Source: Falsiroseomonas sp.
GTDB taxonomy: Bacteria; Pseudomonadota; Alphaproteobacteria; Acetobacterales; Acetobacteraceae
Assembly (NCBI RefSeq): GCF_030695085.1
Contig: NZ_JAUYTS010000116.1
Span: forward strand, 51,681-115,680
Direction: 5' to 3'
Length of the DNA: 64,000 bases
This document shows positions 55,455-63,949 of this stretch, piece after piece (within the stretch, counting starts at the first letter, position 1; each line of letters begins with the position of its first letter). The notes beneath the pieces were generated by a model, which saw only the letters and a program-made list of their open reading frames with translations, was not told where the DNA came from and did no database searches. Both the position numbers and the translations under genes were made by a program.

Positions 55455-56413
55455 CAGAAATGGCTCCATCCGCTGGCAGGCAGCTTCACATCCTGCCCGG
55501 CCGGATCGCGCACGCGCACCCCCTGCCCGGCTTCAAAAACACCGATCCGGGTCACCACGACCCCAGCCTCCGCCGCGGCCGCCCGCACGCGGGCCGAATC
55601 GGCAGGGGCGGCGGCAAAGACCAGTTCGTAATCGTCGCCACCGGTCAGGATACGCCGCAGCAGGGCCGGGTCGGCGGCCAGCGCGGCCCGCGCCGGGGCG
55701 GAGAGCGGCACGGCGGCGGCCTCGATCACCGCGCCGCAGCCGGCAGCCCGCGCCAGATGGCCAAGGTCCTGCACCAGCCCATCCGAGACATCCATCGCCG
55801 CCCGCGCCAGCCCGACCAGGCGCAGGCCGAGCGGCACGCGCGGCTGCGGCAGCCGGTAGCGGGCGGCGAGATGCGGGTCGGCCGGCAGGCGGCCGGTCAG
55901 CGCCAGCAACCCCAGCGCGCCATCGCCGATGCTGCCGGAGACCCAGACCTCGTCCCCCGGCCGCGCCCCCACCCGCCGCAGTGCCGCCCCCGACGCGACA
56001 TGGCCGAGGATGGTCAGCGAGAAGGTGGCCGGACCATCGGTGGCCACCGTGTCGCCGCCCAGCAATTCGATGCCGAATTCCGCCTGGTCCAGCGCCAGGC
56101 CCGCCGCGAAGGCCGCGATCCAGTCCTGCGTCACGCCGCGCGGGAAGGCCGTTGTCATCAGGTAGGCGAGTGGCACGGCGCCCATCGCCGCAAGGTCCGA
56201 CAGGTTCACCCGAAGCAGCTTGCGGCCCAGCGTCTCCGGCGGGTCATCCGCCAGGAAGTGCACGCCGGCCACCATGGCATCCGCCGCAAGCACCAGGGTG
56301 CGGCCCGGCGGCGGGTCCAGCAGCGCGGCATCGTCGCCAAGGCCCAGCCCGCCCTTCCCCGCCAAGGGCGCGAAATGGCGTGCGATCAGCCCGAACTCGG
56401 CGGGCAGCGTCAT
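55454..56413 (-). CDS. thiL: Thiamine-monophosphate kinase
   Basis: ThiL phosphorylates thiamine monophosphate to thiamine diphosphate, the active cofactor. The 319-residue protein has the AIR-synthase-type motifs GLGDDAALLDPP, VLAADAMVAGVHF, LLRVNLSDLAAMGAVP, ELLGGDTVATDG and TGGDDYELVFAA. ATG 56413 lies one base after nusB. ThiL after nusB is a common bacterial order. Confidence 0.95.
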   Translation of the reverse strand: MTLPAEFGLIARHFAPLAGKGGLGLGDDAALLDPPPGRTLVLAADAMVAGVHFLADDPPETLGRKLLRVNLSDLAAMGAVPLAYLMTTAFPRGVTQDWIAAFAAGLALDQAEFGIELLGGDTVATDGPATFSLTILGHVASGAALRRVGARPGDEVWVSGSIGDGALGLLALTGRLPADPHLAARYRLPQPRVPLGLRLVGLARAAMDVSDGLVQDLGHLARAAGCGAVIEAAAVPLSAPARAALAADPALLRRILTGGDDYELVFAAAPADSARVRAAAAEAGVVVTRIGVFEAGQGVRVRDPAGQDVKLPASGWSHF

Positions 56414-56414
56414 C

Positions 56415-56942
56415 TCAGCCGCGCGGCGCCGGTGCCGCGGGAGCCGGGGCGAATTCGTCGGCGCGATAGGCGCGGGCCAGCGCATCCAGCACGCCATTGG
56501 CGAAGCGCGGCTCATCGGCCACGAAGAAGCCGTTGGCGATGTCGAGGTATTCGTTGATCACGACGCGGGCCGGCGGGTCCTTCGGCGTGGCGAATTCCGC
56601 CGCCGCGGCGCGCAGCAGGGCGCGCAGCACAGGGTCCAGCTTCTCCAGCGGCCAATCCTTGGCCAGCGCCTTGCCGATGGTCTCGTCCAGATTCTCGATC
56701 TTGGCGGCGGCGGTGCGGACGATGCGGGCGAACAGCTTGGCGTCGGCCTCGGGGATCCGGCCCTCGGCATAGCTGTCCTCGGCGGCATTCGGGCCGAGGC
56801 GGTGGCGGACGAATTCGGCGATGACCGATTCCGGGTTCTCACCCGCCTGCTCGCTCTGGAACAGGGCCTGCACGGCAGCGACGCGCGCGCCGGTGCGCGG
56901 GCGGCCGCCAGGTGCCGGGGGCTTGCCTTTCTGGCTGCTCAT
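56415..56942 (-). CDS. nusB: Transcription antitermination protein NusB
   Basis: NusB binds boxA RNA with S10 in rRNA antitermination. The 175-residue protein has a basic/Gly/Pro-rich N-terminal tail, then RVAAVQALFQSEQAGE, LEKLDPVLRALLRAAAAEFA and PARVVINEYLDIANGFF and FANGVLDALAR at the C-terminus. ATG 56942 overlaps the ribH stop by four bases. Confidence 0.95.
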   Translation of the reverse strand: MSSQKGKPPAPGGRPRTGARVAAVQALFQSEQAGENPESVIAEFVRHRLGPNAAEDSYAEGRIPEADAKLFARIVRTAAAKIENLDETIGKALAKDWPLEKLDPVLRALLRAAAAEFATPKDPPARVVINEYLDIANGFFVADEPRFANGVLDALARAYRADEFAPAPAAPAPRG

Positions 56943-57436
56943 CGCCGCGCCCAATGCGAGAAATGCCAGCGCCGCGCCAGCGTGACCTGGCCGAGCACGG
57001 CATGCGCGGCCTCGGCACCCTTATTGTGCTGGTCGGGCCGCGACCGGGCGATCGCCTGGTCCAGGCTCGCCACCGTCAGCAGGCCGAAGCCGAGCGGCGC
57101 GCCGTATTCGGAGGCGACCGTCATCGCGCCCTGGCAGACCGAGGCGCAGATGAAATCGTAATGGTCCGTCTCGCCCTTCACCACGCAGCCGAGCATCAGG
57201 AAGCCGTCCCAGCGTTCCGTCGCGCCGAGCGCCATGCGGAGCGCCGCCGGCATCTCGTACGCCCCGGCGACATCCACCACATCGAGGCTGGCGCCGACGC
57301 CTTCCAGCACGCCACGCGCACCGGCCAGCATGCCGCCCACGACCTCGGCGTAGTAGGGCGCCTGGATCACCAGGATGCGCGGTGGCTCGCCAGAGAGGGT
57401 CCGCGTCGCGCGAACAGGGGCGTCCTTGGTACTCAC
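56939..57436 (-). CDS. ribH: 6,7-dimethyl-8-ribityllumazine synthase
   Basis: RibH condenses the RibBA product (dihydroxybutanone phosphate) with the pyrimidine from RibD to form lumazine. The 165-residue protein shows VDVAGAYEMPAALRMAL, LGCVVKGETDHYDFICASV with the catalytic His, and NKGAEAAHAVL. The start is GTG 57436, overlapping the ribBA stop by four bases. It is part of the ribD-ribE-ribBA-ribH unit. Confidence 0.97.
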   Translation of the reverse strand: MSTKDAPVRATRTLSGEPPRILVIQAPYYAEVVGGMLAGARGVLEGVGASLDVVDVAGAYEMPAALRMALGATERWDGFLMLGCVVKGETDHYDFICASVCQGAMTVASEYGAPLGFGLLTVASLDQAIARSRPDQHNKGAEAAHAVLGQVTLARRWHFSHWARR

Positions 57437-58560
57437 TTGCTGTCCTTCGGTATCGGTCGCGTCTCGACCACGGTCAGGCCATAGCCTTCGAGGCCCACAA
57501 CGGGGCGGGGGTTGTCGGACAGGCGGATGATGTCGCGCAAGCCCAGATCGGCCAGGATCTGCGCGCCAATGCCATAGTCGCGGATTTCCGGCGAGGTCAG
57601 GCGCCTCTCGCGCGCCGCGCGCACCTGCTGGGACAGGCCATCCAGCCGCCAGTCGCGCAGCATCACCACCGCGCCGCGCCCGGCTTCCGCGATGGTCCGC
57701 ATGGCGGCGTGCAGGTCATCCTCCACCTTGCCGCCCACCATGTCCCGCAGCAGGGACGTCGCATGCATCCGCACCAGCACTGGGACGGGGCCGGAAAGGT
57801 CGCCCTTCACCAGCGCCAGATGCTCGCCCTGATCCAGCGTCGAGGCATAGACCACGACGCGCCAGGTGCCGCCGACACCCTCGACGTTGCCTTCCTCCAC
57901 CCGCCGCACCAGGCGTTCCGTCCGCCGGCGATGCGCGATGAGGTCGGCGATGGTGCCGAGCTTCAGGCCGTGATGCTGGGCGAAGGCAACCAGATCCGGC
58001 ATCCGCGCCATCGACCCGTCGTCGTTCATGATCTCGCAGATCACGCCGGAGGGGTTGAGGCCTGCCAGTCGCGCGAAATCCACCGCCGCCTCGGTATGCC
58101 CGGCGCGGACCAGCGTGCCGCCTTCCCGCGCCACCAGCGGGAAGACATGGCCAGGCGTGACGATATGCTCCCGCCCCAGCTCGGGGTTGACGGCCACGGC
58201 CACGGTGCGCGCGCGGTCGGCGGCGGAGATGCCGGTGGTCACGCCATCCCGCGCCTCGATGCTCACCGTGAAGGCGGTGGCGTGGCGGGTGCCGTTGGAT
58301 TGCGCCATCAACGGCAGGCCGAGCTGTTCCACCCGGTGCCGGGTCAGCGCCAGGCAGATCAGCCCGCGGGCGTGCTTGGCCATGAAGTTGATGGCGTCCG
58401 GCGTGGCGAATTGCGCCGGGATGACCAGGTCGCCCTCATTCTCCCGGTCCTCGTCATCCACCAGGATGAACATGCGGCCGCGGCGGGCTTCCTCCAGCAG
58501 TTCCTCGGTGGGGCTGAGGAAGTCGTGGAAGCTGGTGGTCTGGGCGGTGACGGTGCTCAT
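57433..58560 (-). CDS. ribB: RibBA-like: 3,4-dihydroxy-2-butanone 4-phosphate synthase with degenerate GTP cyclohydrolase II domain
   Basis: The N-terminal half (about 10-210) is a good RibB domain that makes 3,4-dihydroxy-2-butanone 4-phosphate. It has the acidic loop DDEDRENEGD (35-44), VTPGHVFPLVAREGGTLVRAGHTEA (quoted as TPGHVFPL and RAGHTEA) and the ICEIMNDDG site. The C-terminal half (210-375) has the GTP cyclohydrolase II fold ending RDYGIGAQILADLG. It lacks the zinc cysteines: HSECLTGD is replaced by HATSLLRD (266-273) and RCDCG is missing. It is therefore unlikely to have cyclohydrolase activity. Its ends overlap ribE and ribH by four bases each. Confidence 0.93.
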   Translation of the reverse strand: MSTVTAQTTSFHDFLSPTEELLEEARRGRMFILVDDEDRENEGDLVIPAQFATPDAINFMAKHARGLICLALTRHRVEQLGLPLMAQSNGTRHATAFTVSIEARDGVTTGISAADRARTVAVAVNPELGREHIVTPGHVFPLVAREGGTLVRAGHTEAAVDFARLAGLNPSGVICEIMNDDGSMARMPDLVAFAQHHGLKLGTIADLIAHRRRTERLVRRVEEGNVEGVGGTWRVVVYASTLDQGEHLALVKGDLSGPVPVLVRMHATSLLRDMVGGKVEDDLHAAMRTIAEAGRGAVVMLRDWRLDGLSQQVRAARERRLTSPEIRDYGIGAQILADLGLRDIIRLSDNPRPVVGLEGYGLTVVETRPIPKDSK

Positions 58561-59159
58561 GCGTTGAACTCCCGCAGGCGGGCGACGTAGCGGGCCAGCA
58601 TGTCGATCTCGATGTTCACGGAATGGCCGGGGCGCAGCTGCGCGAAGCCGGTCACCTCCGTGGTGTGGGGGATGATGTTCACGCCGAATTCCTGGCCCTC
58701 TACCTCATTCACCGTCAGCGAGACGCCATCGATGGCGACCGAGCCTTTCGGCGCGATGAAGGGCGCGATGGCGGGGGGCACGCGGAAGCGCCAGCGGGTG
58801 GAGCCGTTCTCAGGGGTCGCGGACAGCACCTCCCCCAGCCCATCCACATGGCCGGACACCACATGGCCACCCAGCTCGTCGCCCATCCGCAGCGGGCGTT
58901 CCAGGTTGATCCGCCGTCCCACCTGCCAGCCGCCGAGCGTGGTTTTTGCCAATGTCTCGGCCGAGGCTTCCACGGTGAAGGCGGCGGGCGCCAGTTCCAC
59001 CGCCGTCAGGCAGCAGCCGGAGCAGGCGATGGAGGCGCCGAGCACCGCGCCCTCCAGCCAGCCCTGCGGCACGGCGACGGTCAGCCGCATGTCCTGGCCA
59101 TGCCCGATCGGCGCGATGGCGGTCACCTCCCCCTGGGCGGTGATGATCCCGGTGAACAT
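58557..59159 (-). CDS. ribE: Riboflavin synthase alpha subunit
   Basis: RibE dismutates two lumazine molecules to riboflavin. The 200-residue protein has two lumazine-binding repeats, beginning MFTGIITAQGEV. The first repeat has SIACSGCCLTAVEL, the second SVAIDGVSLTVNEVE, and GGHVVSGHVDG lies between. ATG 59159 abuts the ribD stop directly. It is coupled to ribBA by a four-base overlap. Confidence 0.97.
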   Translation of the reverse strand: MFTGIITAQGEVTAIAPIGHGQDMRLTVAVPQGWLEGAVLGASIACSGCCLTAVELAPAAFTVEASAETLAKTTLGGWQVGRRINLERPLRMGDELGGHVVSGHVDGLGEVLSATPENGSTRWRFRVPPAIAPFIAPKGSVAIDGVSLTVNEVEGQEFGVNIIPHTTEVTGFAQLRPGHSVNIEIDMLARYVARLREFNA

Positions 59160-60260
59160 TCAGCCAGCCTCGCGCTCGAATTCGGTCAGGACATCCGCGC
59201 CGATGGTGCGGTGCGCCACGCGGCGGAACTTGGGCGCCCTGGCCAATTCCAGCAATGGCAGTTCATACGAAGCGGGTATGCCGTCACCGCCGATCACCAG
59301 GGGTGCGTGGAACCAGGCGAGCCGGTCGGCCAGCTCCTCCCGCAGCAGGGATGCCGCGATGCCGGACCCACCCTCCGCCAGCACGCGGGTGATGCCGCGG
59401 GCGGCGAGCGCCGTCAGGATGCCGTGCATGGACAGGCCCTCCGGCCCCGGCGGCAGTTCCAGGATTTCGACCCCCGCCGCGCGCAGCGGCGCCAGCGCGG
59501 CCTCTGGATGGCCGGGAATGGTGGCGACCAGTGTCGGGATCTCCCGCGCCGTACGGACCAACCTTGCCCCGATGGGCATCCGCAGCCGCGCATCGGCGAC
59601 GATCCGCGGCGCGGGAATGGGCACGCCGCCGGGCAGGCGACAGGTCAGGTCAGGGTCGTCATCCAGCACGGTGCCGGAGCCGACCATGATCGCATCATGC
59701 CTGGCGCGCAGCCCATGCGCGGCGCGGCGGGATTCGGGGCCGGTGATCCAGCGGCTTTCCTTGCCGGCGGTGGCGATGCGGCCATCCAGCGTGGTGGCCA
59801 GCTTGAGCGTGACCAGCGGCAGGCCATGGCGCAGGCGCTTGATGAAACCGGCATTCAACGATGCCGCCTCGGCGCGGAGCAGCCCTTCCTCCACCACGAT
59901 CCCGGCGGCGCGCAGGCGCGTGAACCCCTCTCCATCCACACGCGGGTCCGGGTCGCGCAGCGCTACCACCACGCGCGCAACGCCGGCGGCGATCATCGCA
60001 TCGGTGCAGGGGGGCGTGCGGCCCCAGTGGCAGCAGGGCTCCAGCGTGACATAGGCGGTGGCGCCGCGGGCCGCCGCGCCGGCGCGCTTCAGCGCCTCCG
60101 TCTCCGCATGGGGGCGACCGCCGGGCTGGGTCCAGCCGCGGCCGACCACCTGGCCCGCCGCATCGACGATGACGCAGCCGACCGCCGGATTGGGCCAGGT
60201 ATTGCCGAGGCCACGCGCGGCCAAGGCCAGCGCGGCCCGCATATGCGCTTCGTCCGACAC
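59160..60260 (-). CDS. ribD: Bifunctional diaminohydroxyphosphoribosylaminopyrimidine deaminase / reductase RibD
   Basis: RibD carries out the deamination and side-chain reduction steps of riboflavin synthesis. The 366-residue protein has a deaminase domain with zinc ligands His51 (HAE), Cys76 and Cys85 (EPCCHWGRTPPC). The reductase domain has LKLATTLDGRIATAGKESRWI, the NADPH-related VGSGTVLDDDPDLTCR and LAEGGSGIAASLL. The start is GTG 60260, two bases after the nrdR stop. Confidence 0.97.
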   Translation of the reverse strand: MSDEAHMRAALALAARGLGNTWPNPAVGCVIVDAAGQVVGRGWTQPGGRPHAETEALKRAGAAARGATAYVTLEPCCHWGRTPPCTDAMIAAGVARVVVALRDPDPRVDGEGFTRLRAAGIVVEEGLLRAEAASLNAGFIKRLRHGLPLVTLKLATTLDGRIATAGKESRWITGPESRRAAHGLRARHDAIMVGSGTVLDDDPDLTCRLPGGVPIPAPRIVADARLRMPIGARLVRTAREIPTLVATIPGHPEAALAPLRAAGVEILELPPGPEGLSMHGILTALAARGITRVLAEGGSGIAASLLREELADRLAWFHAPLVIGGDGIPASYELPLLELARAPKFRRVAHRTIGADVLTEFEREAG

Positions 60261-60262
60261 CG

Positions 60263-60715
60263 TCAGGAGCCTTCGATCTTCCCAAGGAAAGCCCGGAAAT
60301 CCTTGGCTTCCCGGAAATTGCGATAGACGCTGGCGAAGCGGACATAGGCCACCTCATCCACGTCCCGCAGCGTTTCCATCACCACCTCACCGATCCGGTG
60401 CGATGGCACCTCGCTATCGGCCTCCACCTCCAGCCGGCGCTGGATGCCGTTGACGATGCGCTCGATGCGTTCCTCGTCGAAGGGCCGCTTGCGCAGCGCG
60501 ACGCGGACCGATCGCGCCAGCTTGTCCCGGTCGAAGGGCACGCGGCGGCCATCGGTCTTGATCACCACCAGTTCGCGCAGCTGCACCCGTTCGAAGGTGG
60601 TGAAGCGATTGCCGCAGGCGGGGCAGGAACGGCGGCGGCGGATCGAGGCACCATCCTCCGCCGGACGGCTGTCCTTCACCTGGGTGTCTTCATGCCCGCA
60701 GAAGGGACAGCGCAT
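60263..60715 (-). CDS. nrdR: Transcriptional repressor NrdR
   Basis: NrdR represses ribonucleotide reductase genes through NrdR boxes. The 150-residue protein has a zinc ribbon with Cys3, Cys6, Cys31 and Cys34 (CPFC..CPAC) and an ATP-cone (about 49-139) with [20 protein letters not shown]. The glyA-nrdR-ribD order is widespread in alphaproteobacteria. A 170-base spacer with GC hairpins separates it from glyA. Confidence 0.98.
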   Translation of the reverse strand: MRCPFCGHEDTQVKDSRPAEDGASIRRRRSCPACGNRFTTFERVQLRELVVIKTDGRRVPFDRDKLARSVRVALRKRPFDEERIERIVNGIQRRLEVEADSEVPSHRIGEVVMETLRDVDEVAYVRFASVYRNFREAKDFRAFLGKIEGS

Positions 60716-60738
60716 AAATCTATGCCCTCAAACGGCGG

Positions 60739-60824
60739 GCGCGCGCTCCGCGCGCTTGCCTGCGCGCCGTGCACTGGCGTGCCGGGCCATGCGGGCGGGT
60801 TGGGCGCGGCGGCCATTCGGCCGC
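60739..60824. other. GC-rich spacer with two hairpins between glyA and nrdR
   Basis: The 170-base spacer holds gcgcgcg-ctc-cgcgcgc (60739-60755) and gcggcc-attc-ggccgc (60809-60824). Neither has a T-run. I found no gene in the spacer. It could carry a terminator for glyA and a promoter for nrdR. Confidence 0.45.
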
Positions 60825-60885
60825 TCGGCCCGCTGAAGTGCGCGGGCCGCCTTTGGGGGTGGCGGCGGGGTACATCCGGCTTCCC

Positions 60886-62184
60886 TCAGTAGATCGGGAA
60901 GCGGCGGCAGAGATCCAGGACGCGGGCCTTTACGGCGGTCTCGACCGCCTCATTCGCTTCCGGGCTGTTGGCCTGGGCCAGGCCGTCCAGCACTTCGCCG
61001 ATCATCTGGCCGACCTGCCGGAACTCCGCCTCGCCGAAGCCGCGGCTGGTGGCCGCCGGGCTGCCGAGGCGGACGCCGGAGGTCACCATCGGCTTCTCCG
61101 GGTCGAAGGGGATGCCGTTCTTGTTGCAGGTCAGGTGGGCGCGGTTCAGCGCACCCTCCGCCGCCTTGCCGGTCAGCTTCTTCGGACGGAGGTCGACCAG
61201 CACCAGGTGGTTGTCGGTGCCGTCGGTAACCAGGTCGAGCCCCTGCGCCTTCAGTTCTGCCGCCAGCGCCTTGGCGTTCAGCACGACCTGCTTCGCATAG
61301 GCGCGGAATTCCGGGCGCAGCGCCTCGCCGAACGCGACCGCCTTGGCGGCGATCACATGCATCAGCGGTCCGCCCTGCAGGCCCGGGAAGACGGCGCTGT
61401 TGAACTTCTTGGCCAGCGCTTCGTCATTCGTCAGGATCATGCCGCCGCGCGGGCCGCGCAGGGTCTTGTGGGTGGTGGTGGTCACCACATGGGCATGCGG
61501 AAACGGCGAGGGATGCGCGCCGCCGGCGACCAGCCCGGCGAAATGCGCCATGTCCACCATGAAGATCGCGCCGACCTCATCCGCGATCTCGCGGAAGCGC
61601 GGGAAATCCCAGGTGCGGGCATAGGCGGAGCCGCCGCCGATGATGATCTTCGGCTTCGTCTCCCGCGCGATGCGAGCGACTTCGTCCATGTCGATGCGCT
61701 GGTCCTCGCGCCGCACCGTATAGGGCGCCACCTTGAACCACTTGCCGGACTGGTTGGCCGGCGCGCCATGCGTCAGGTGGCCACCGGCGGCGAGATCCAG
61801 GCCCATGAAGGTATCGCCGGGCTGCATCAGGGCGAAGAACACCGCCTGGTTGGCCTGCGCGCCGCTATGCGGCTGGACATTGGCGAAGCCGCAATCGAAC
61901 AGCTTCTTGGCGCGCTCGATCGCCAGGCTCTCGGCGATGTCCACCACCTCGCAGCCGCCATAATAGCGGCGGCCCGGATAGCCCTCCGCGTATTTGTTGG
62001 TCAGCACCGAGCCCTGCGTCTCCAGCACCGCCTTGGAGACGATGTTCTCGGAGGCGATCAGCTCGATTCCGTCCTGCTGGCGGATCAGTTCATCGCGAAG
62101 CGTGGCGGCGATCTCGGGGTCCGTCTCGGCCACCGGGGCCTGGAAGAAACGGGCGGGGGTCACCGCCGGCGTGGTCTCGTTCAT
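60886..62184 (-). CDS. glyA: Serine hydroxymethyltransferase
   Basis: GlyA converts serine and tetrahydrofolate to glycine and methylene-tetrahydrofolate with PLP. The 432-residue protein has [45 protein letters not shown] and the PLP lysine Lys240 in [15 protein letters not shown] chose ATG 62184: it overlaps the rpiB stop as ATGA and has GGAG nine bases upstream. An ATG five codons earlier has no site. Confidence 0.97.
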   Translation of the reverse strand: MNETTPAVTPARFFQAPVAETDPEIAATLRDELIRQQDGIELIASENIVSKAVLETQGSVLTNKYAEGYPGRRYYGGCEVVDIAESLAIERAKKLFDCGFANVQPHSGAQANQAVFFALMQPGDTFMGLDLAAGGHLTHGAPANQSGKWFKVAPYTVRREDQRIDMDEVARIARETKPKIIIGGGSAYARTWDFPRFREIADEVGAIFMVDMAHFAGLVAGGAHPSPFPHAHVVTTTTHKTLRGPRGGMILTNDEALAKKFNSAVFPGLQGGPLMHVIAAKAVAFGEALRPEFRAYAKQVVLNAKALAAELKAQGLDLVTDGTDNHLVLVDLRPKKLTGKAAEGALNRAHLTCNKNGIPFDPEKPMVTSGVRLGSPAATSRGFGEAEFRQVGQMIGEVLDGLAQANSPEANEAVETAVKARVLDLCRRFPIY

Positions 62185-62642
62185 GGGGACGGGCTCCATC
62201 CGGGGCTGAGCTTGAGGACGCGGCGGTCATGCCGGCCCCCCTCATATGGCGTGGTCAGGAAGACGTTCAGGGCATCCAGCGCCACTTCCGCGCCGATCAT
62301 GCGCGCGCCGAGGGCCAGGACATTGGCATCATTGTGCTGCCGGGTCAGGCGGGCGCCGGTCGCGTCATGGATCAGGGCGCAGCGGATACCCTCATGCCGG
62401 TTGGCGGCGATGGAAATGCCGATTCCCGTGCCGCAGACCAGCACGCCGAACCGCGCCGAACCCTCCAGCACCGCGCCGCAGACGGCATGGGCGAAATCCG
62501 GGTAGTCCACGCTTTCCGGCCCATGCGTGCCGAGATCCAGCACCGGATGCCCGGCCGCCTCCAGCGCCGCGCGCAGCGTGGCCTTCAAGGCGGTGCCGGC
62601 ATGGTCGGAGCCGAGGGCGATCGGAGTCTGGGCGGGGGTCAT
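62181..62642 (-). CDS. rpiB: Ribose 5-phosphate isomerase B
   Basis: RpiB interconverts ribose 5-phosphate and ribulose 5-phosphate. The 153-residue protein begins [13 protein letters not shown], has the catalytic Cys70 in [15 protein letters not shown], and the phosphate-binding [26 protein letters not shown] (parts: [11 protein letters not shown] and LALGARMIG). It couples to glyA by an ATGA overlap. A role for this enzyme in making ribulose 5-phosphate for RibB fits the nearby genes. Confidence 0.95.
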   Translation of the reverse strand: MTPAQTPIALGSDHAGTALKATLRAALEAAGHPVLDLGTHGPESVDYPDFAHAVCGAVLEGSARFGVLVCGTGIGISIAANRHEGIRCALIHDATGARLTRQHNDANVLALGARMIGAEVALDALNVFLTTPYEGGRHDRRVLKLSPGWSPSP

Positions 62643-62713
62643 GCCGAGGCTGTTACCATGGCCTGCGGCAAGGTGGAACGCCGACCACCACGGCTTGCGT
62701 GTCAGGACGCGCG

Positions 62714-63949
62714 CTAGCGACCCTTGCCGCGCAGGATGGCGATCGAGCGGTCCATCATGACCTGGTCGTCGAACGGGTCGCCCGGTGCCCGCACCCCGCG
62801 GCCGACGCCGATGCGGTCCGGCAGGAAGTCGCGCGGTTCGTCATCGAAGGACGCCCAGGCGAAGTCGATCAGGTACAGCGCGCCCTCCTTCACCTGAAGG
62901 TTGCCGGGGTGGATGTCGTTGTGGCGGATGCCCTTCTGGCGCATCGCCGCCACAAGGGCGCGGCCCTGTGCCTCGGCATCATTGGGCAAATTGGCAGGCG
63001 AGGCCGGATCTCCGGCGAGCGTCAGGTGCAGGCTTCGCTCATCCGCGGCCAGCAGCACGGGGAAGCCCGGCACGCCGAACAACAGCCCCAGCGCCCGTTT
63101 CTCCCGGGCCAGGATCTCGGGGTGCAGCACCAGCGCCCGGGGCTGGAAGGTCTTGCTGACGCTGGTGTCACGGATCCGCACGACACTGGAAAAGCTGATC
63201 TTGGGCGGCTCCGGGCGCAGCGGCGGCTGCTTGCGGAAGACATAGACCTGCCGGGTGGGCGACGTCTCGATCACCGCATCCACGGCGGCGAAATGCGGCT
63301 GCGCGGCTGCCAGGAAATTCTCCCGCGTGTAGGGCTCCCGCTGCACGCCGGTGCTGCCTGCAACGGGCGCGAACCGGGCGAAGGCGTCATCCTCCGGTGC
63401 CACCCATTCGAGCAGCAGGTAGCGCCGGGTCCGGCTCGCCAGGTGACGGAAGATTTCGTCGAAGGACCCTTCCGCGGCTGTGGCGGAATGGATCCCGTGC
63501 AGCACGGCCATGCCGGCGACGACATCATACTCCCCCGGCGCGCCCCGCCAGTCGCCCAGAAGGACCTTTACCGGAAGTCCGCTGACCTGCGAGGCGACGG
63601 CCAGGATGCCGACATAATCCCGGTCATGGTCCAGCCCGGTGACGGCGTGGAAGCCGGCCTCGCGGGCCAGGAAGCAGAGCAGGCCGGCGGAGCAGCCGAT
63701 GTCGAGGAAGCTGCCCCGGCCGCCGAGCAGCCTGGCGCAATCGCGAAGATAGAAATCCAGCCTGCGATACTTGGACGGTAGTCGTGCCTTCTCCACCACG
63801 CCACCCTGTATACTGAAATCCTGATAGCCAGAGACCGCGATCTGGCCGTTTTTGACCCAGAGTCCAGGAATTTTCGTCTGACTACTGTTGCGCCGTTCCG
63901 AATCAAGGTAAGCGCCGAACTCACTCGCAACCGGGTTGATTGCGTTCAT
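62714..63949 (-). CDS. SAM-dependent methyltransferase fused to a small kinase domain (WbdD-like)
   Basis: The 411-residue protein has two domains. Residues 55-240 form a class I methyltransferase with SAM motif I DIGCSAG (83-89), GLDHDRDY and a VAGMAVLHGI post-motif. Residues 255-405 look like a compact protein-kinase fold: candidate beta-3 lysine Lys266 (SVSKTF), helix-C glutamate in REKRAL (283), catalytic loop HNDIHPGN (343-350) and metal motif DFA (362-364). E. coli O9a WbdD, which caps O-antigen chains with methyl and phosphate, has this same order. No signal or membrane segment is seen. A weak AAGGGA site precedes ATG 63949. The link to chain capping is inference. Confidence 0.8.
   Translation of the reverse strand: MNAINPVASEFGAYLDSERRNSSQTKIPGLWVKNGQIAVSGYQDFSIQGGVVEKARLPSKYRRLDFYLRDCARLLGGRGSFLDIGCSAGLLCFLAREAGFHAVTGLDHDRDYVGILAVASQVSGLPVKVLLGDWRGAPGEYDVVAGMAVLHGIHSATAAEGSFDEIFRHLASRTRRYLLLEWVAPEDDAFARFAPVAGSTGVQREPYTRENFLAAAQPHFAAVDAVIETSPTRQVYVFRKQPPLRPEPPKISFSSVVRIRDTSVSKTFQPRALVLHPEILAREKRALGLLFGVPGFPVLLAADERSLHLTLAGDPASPANLPNDAEAQGRALVAAMRQKGIRHNDIHPGNLQVKEGALYLIDFAWASFDDEPRDFLPDRIGVGRGVRAPGDPFDDQVMMDRSIAILRGKGR

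Noticed and set aside
57433..60260. FMN riboswitch controlling the riboflavin genes
   Set aside because: The rib genes abut or overlap each other and nrdR by a few bases, leaving no leader long enough for an RFN element.
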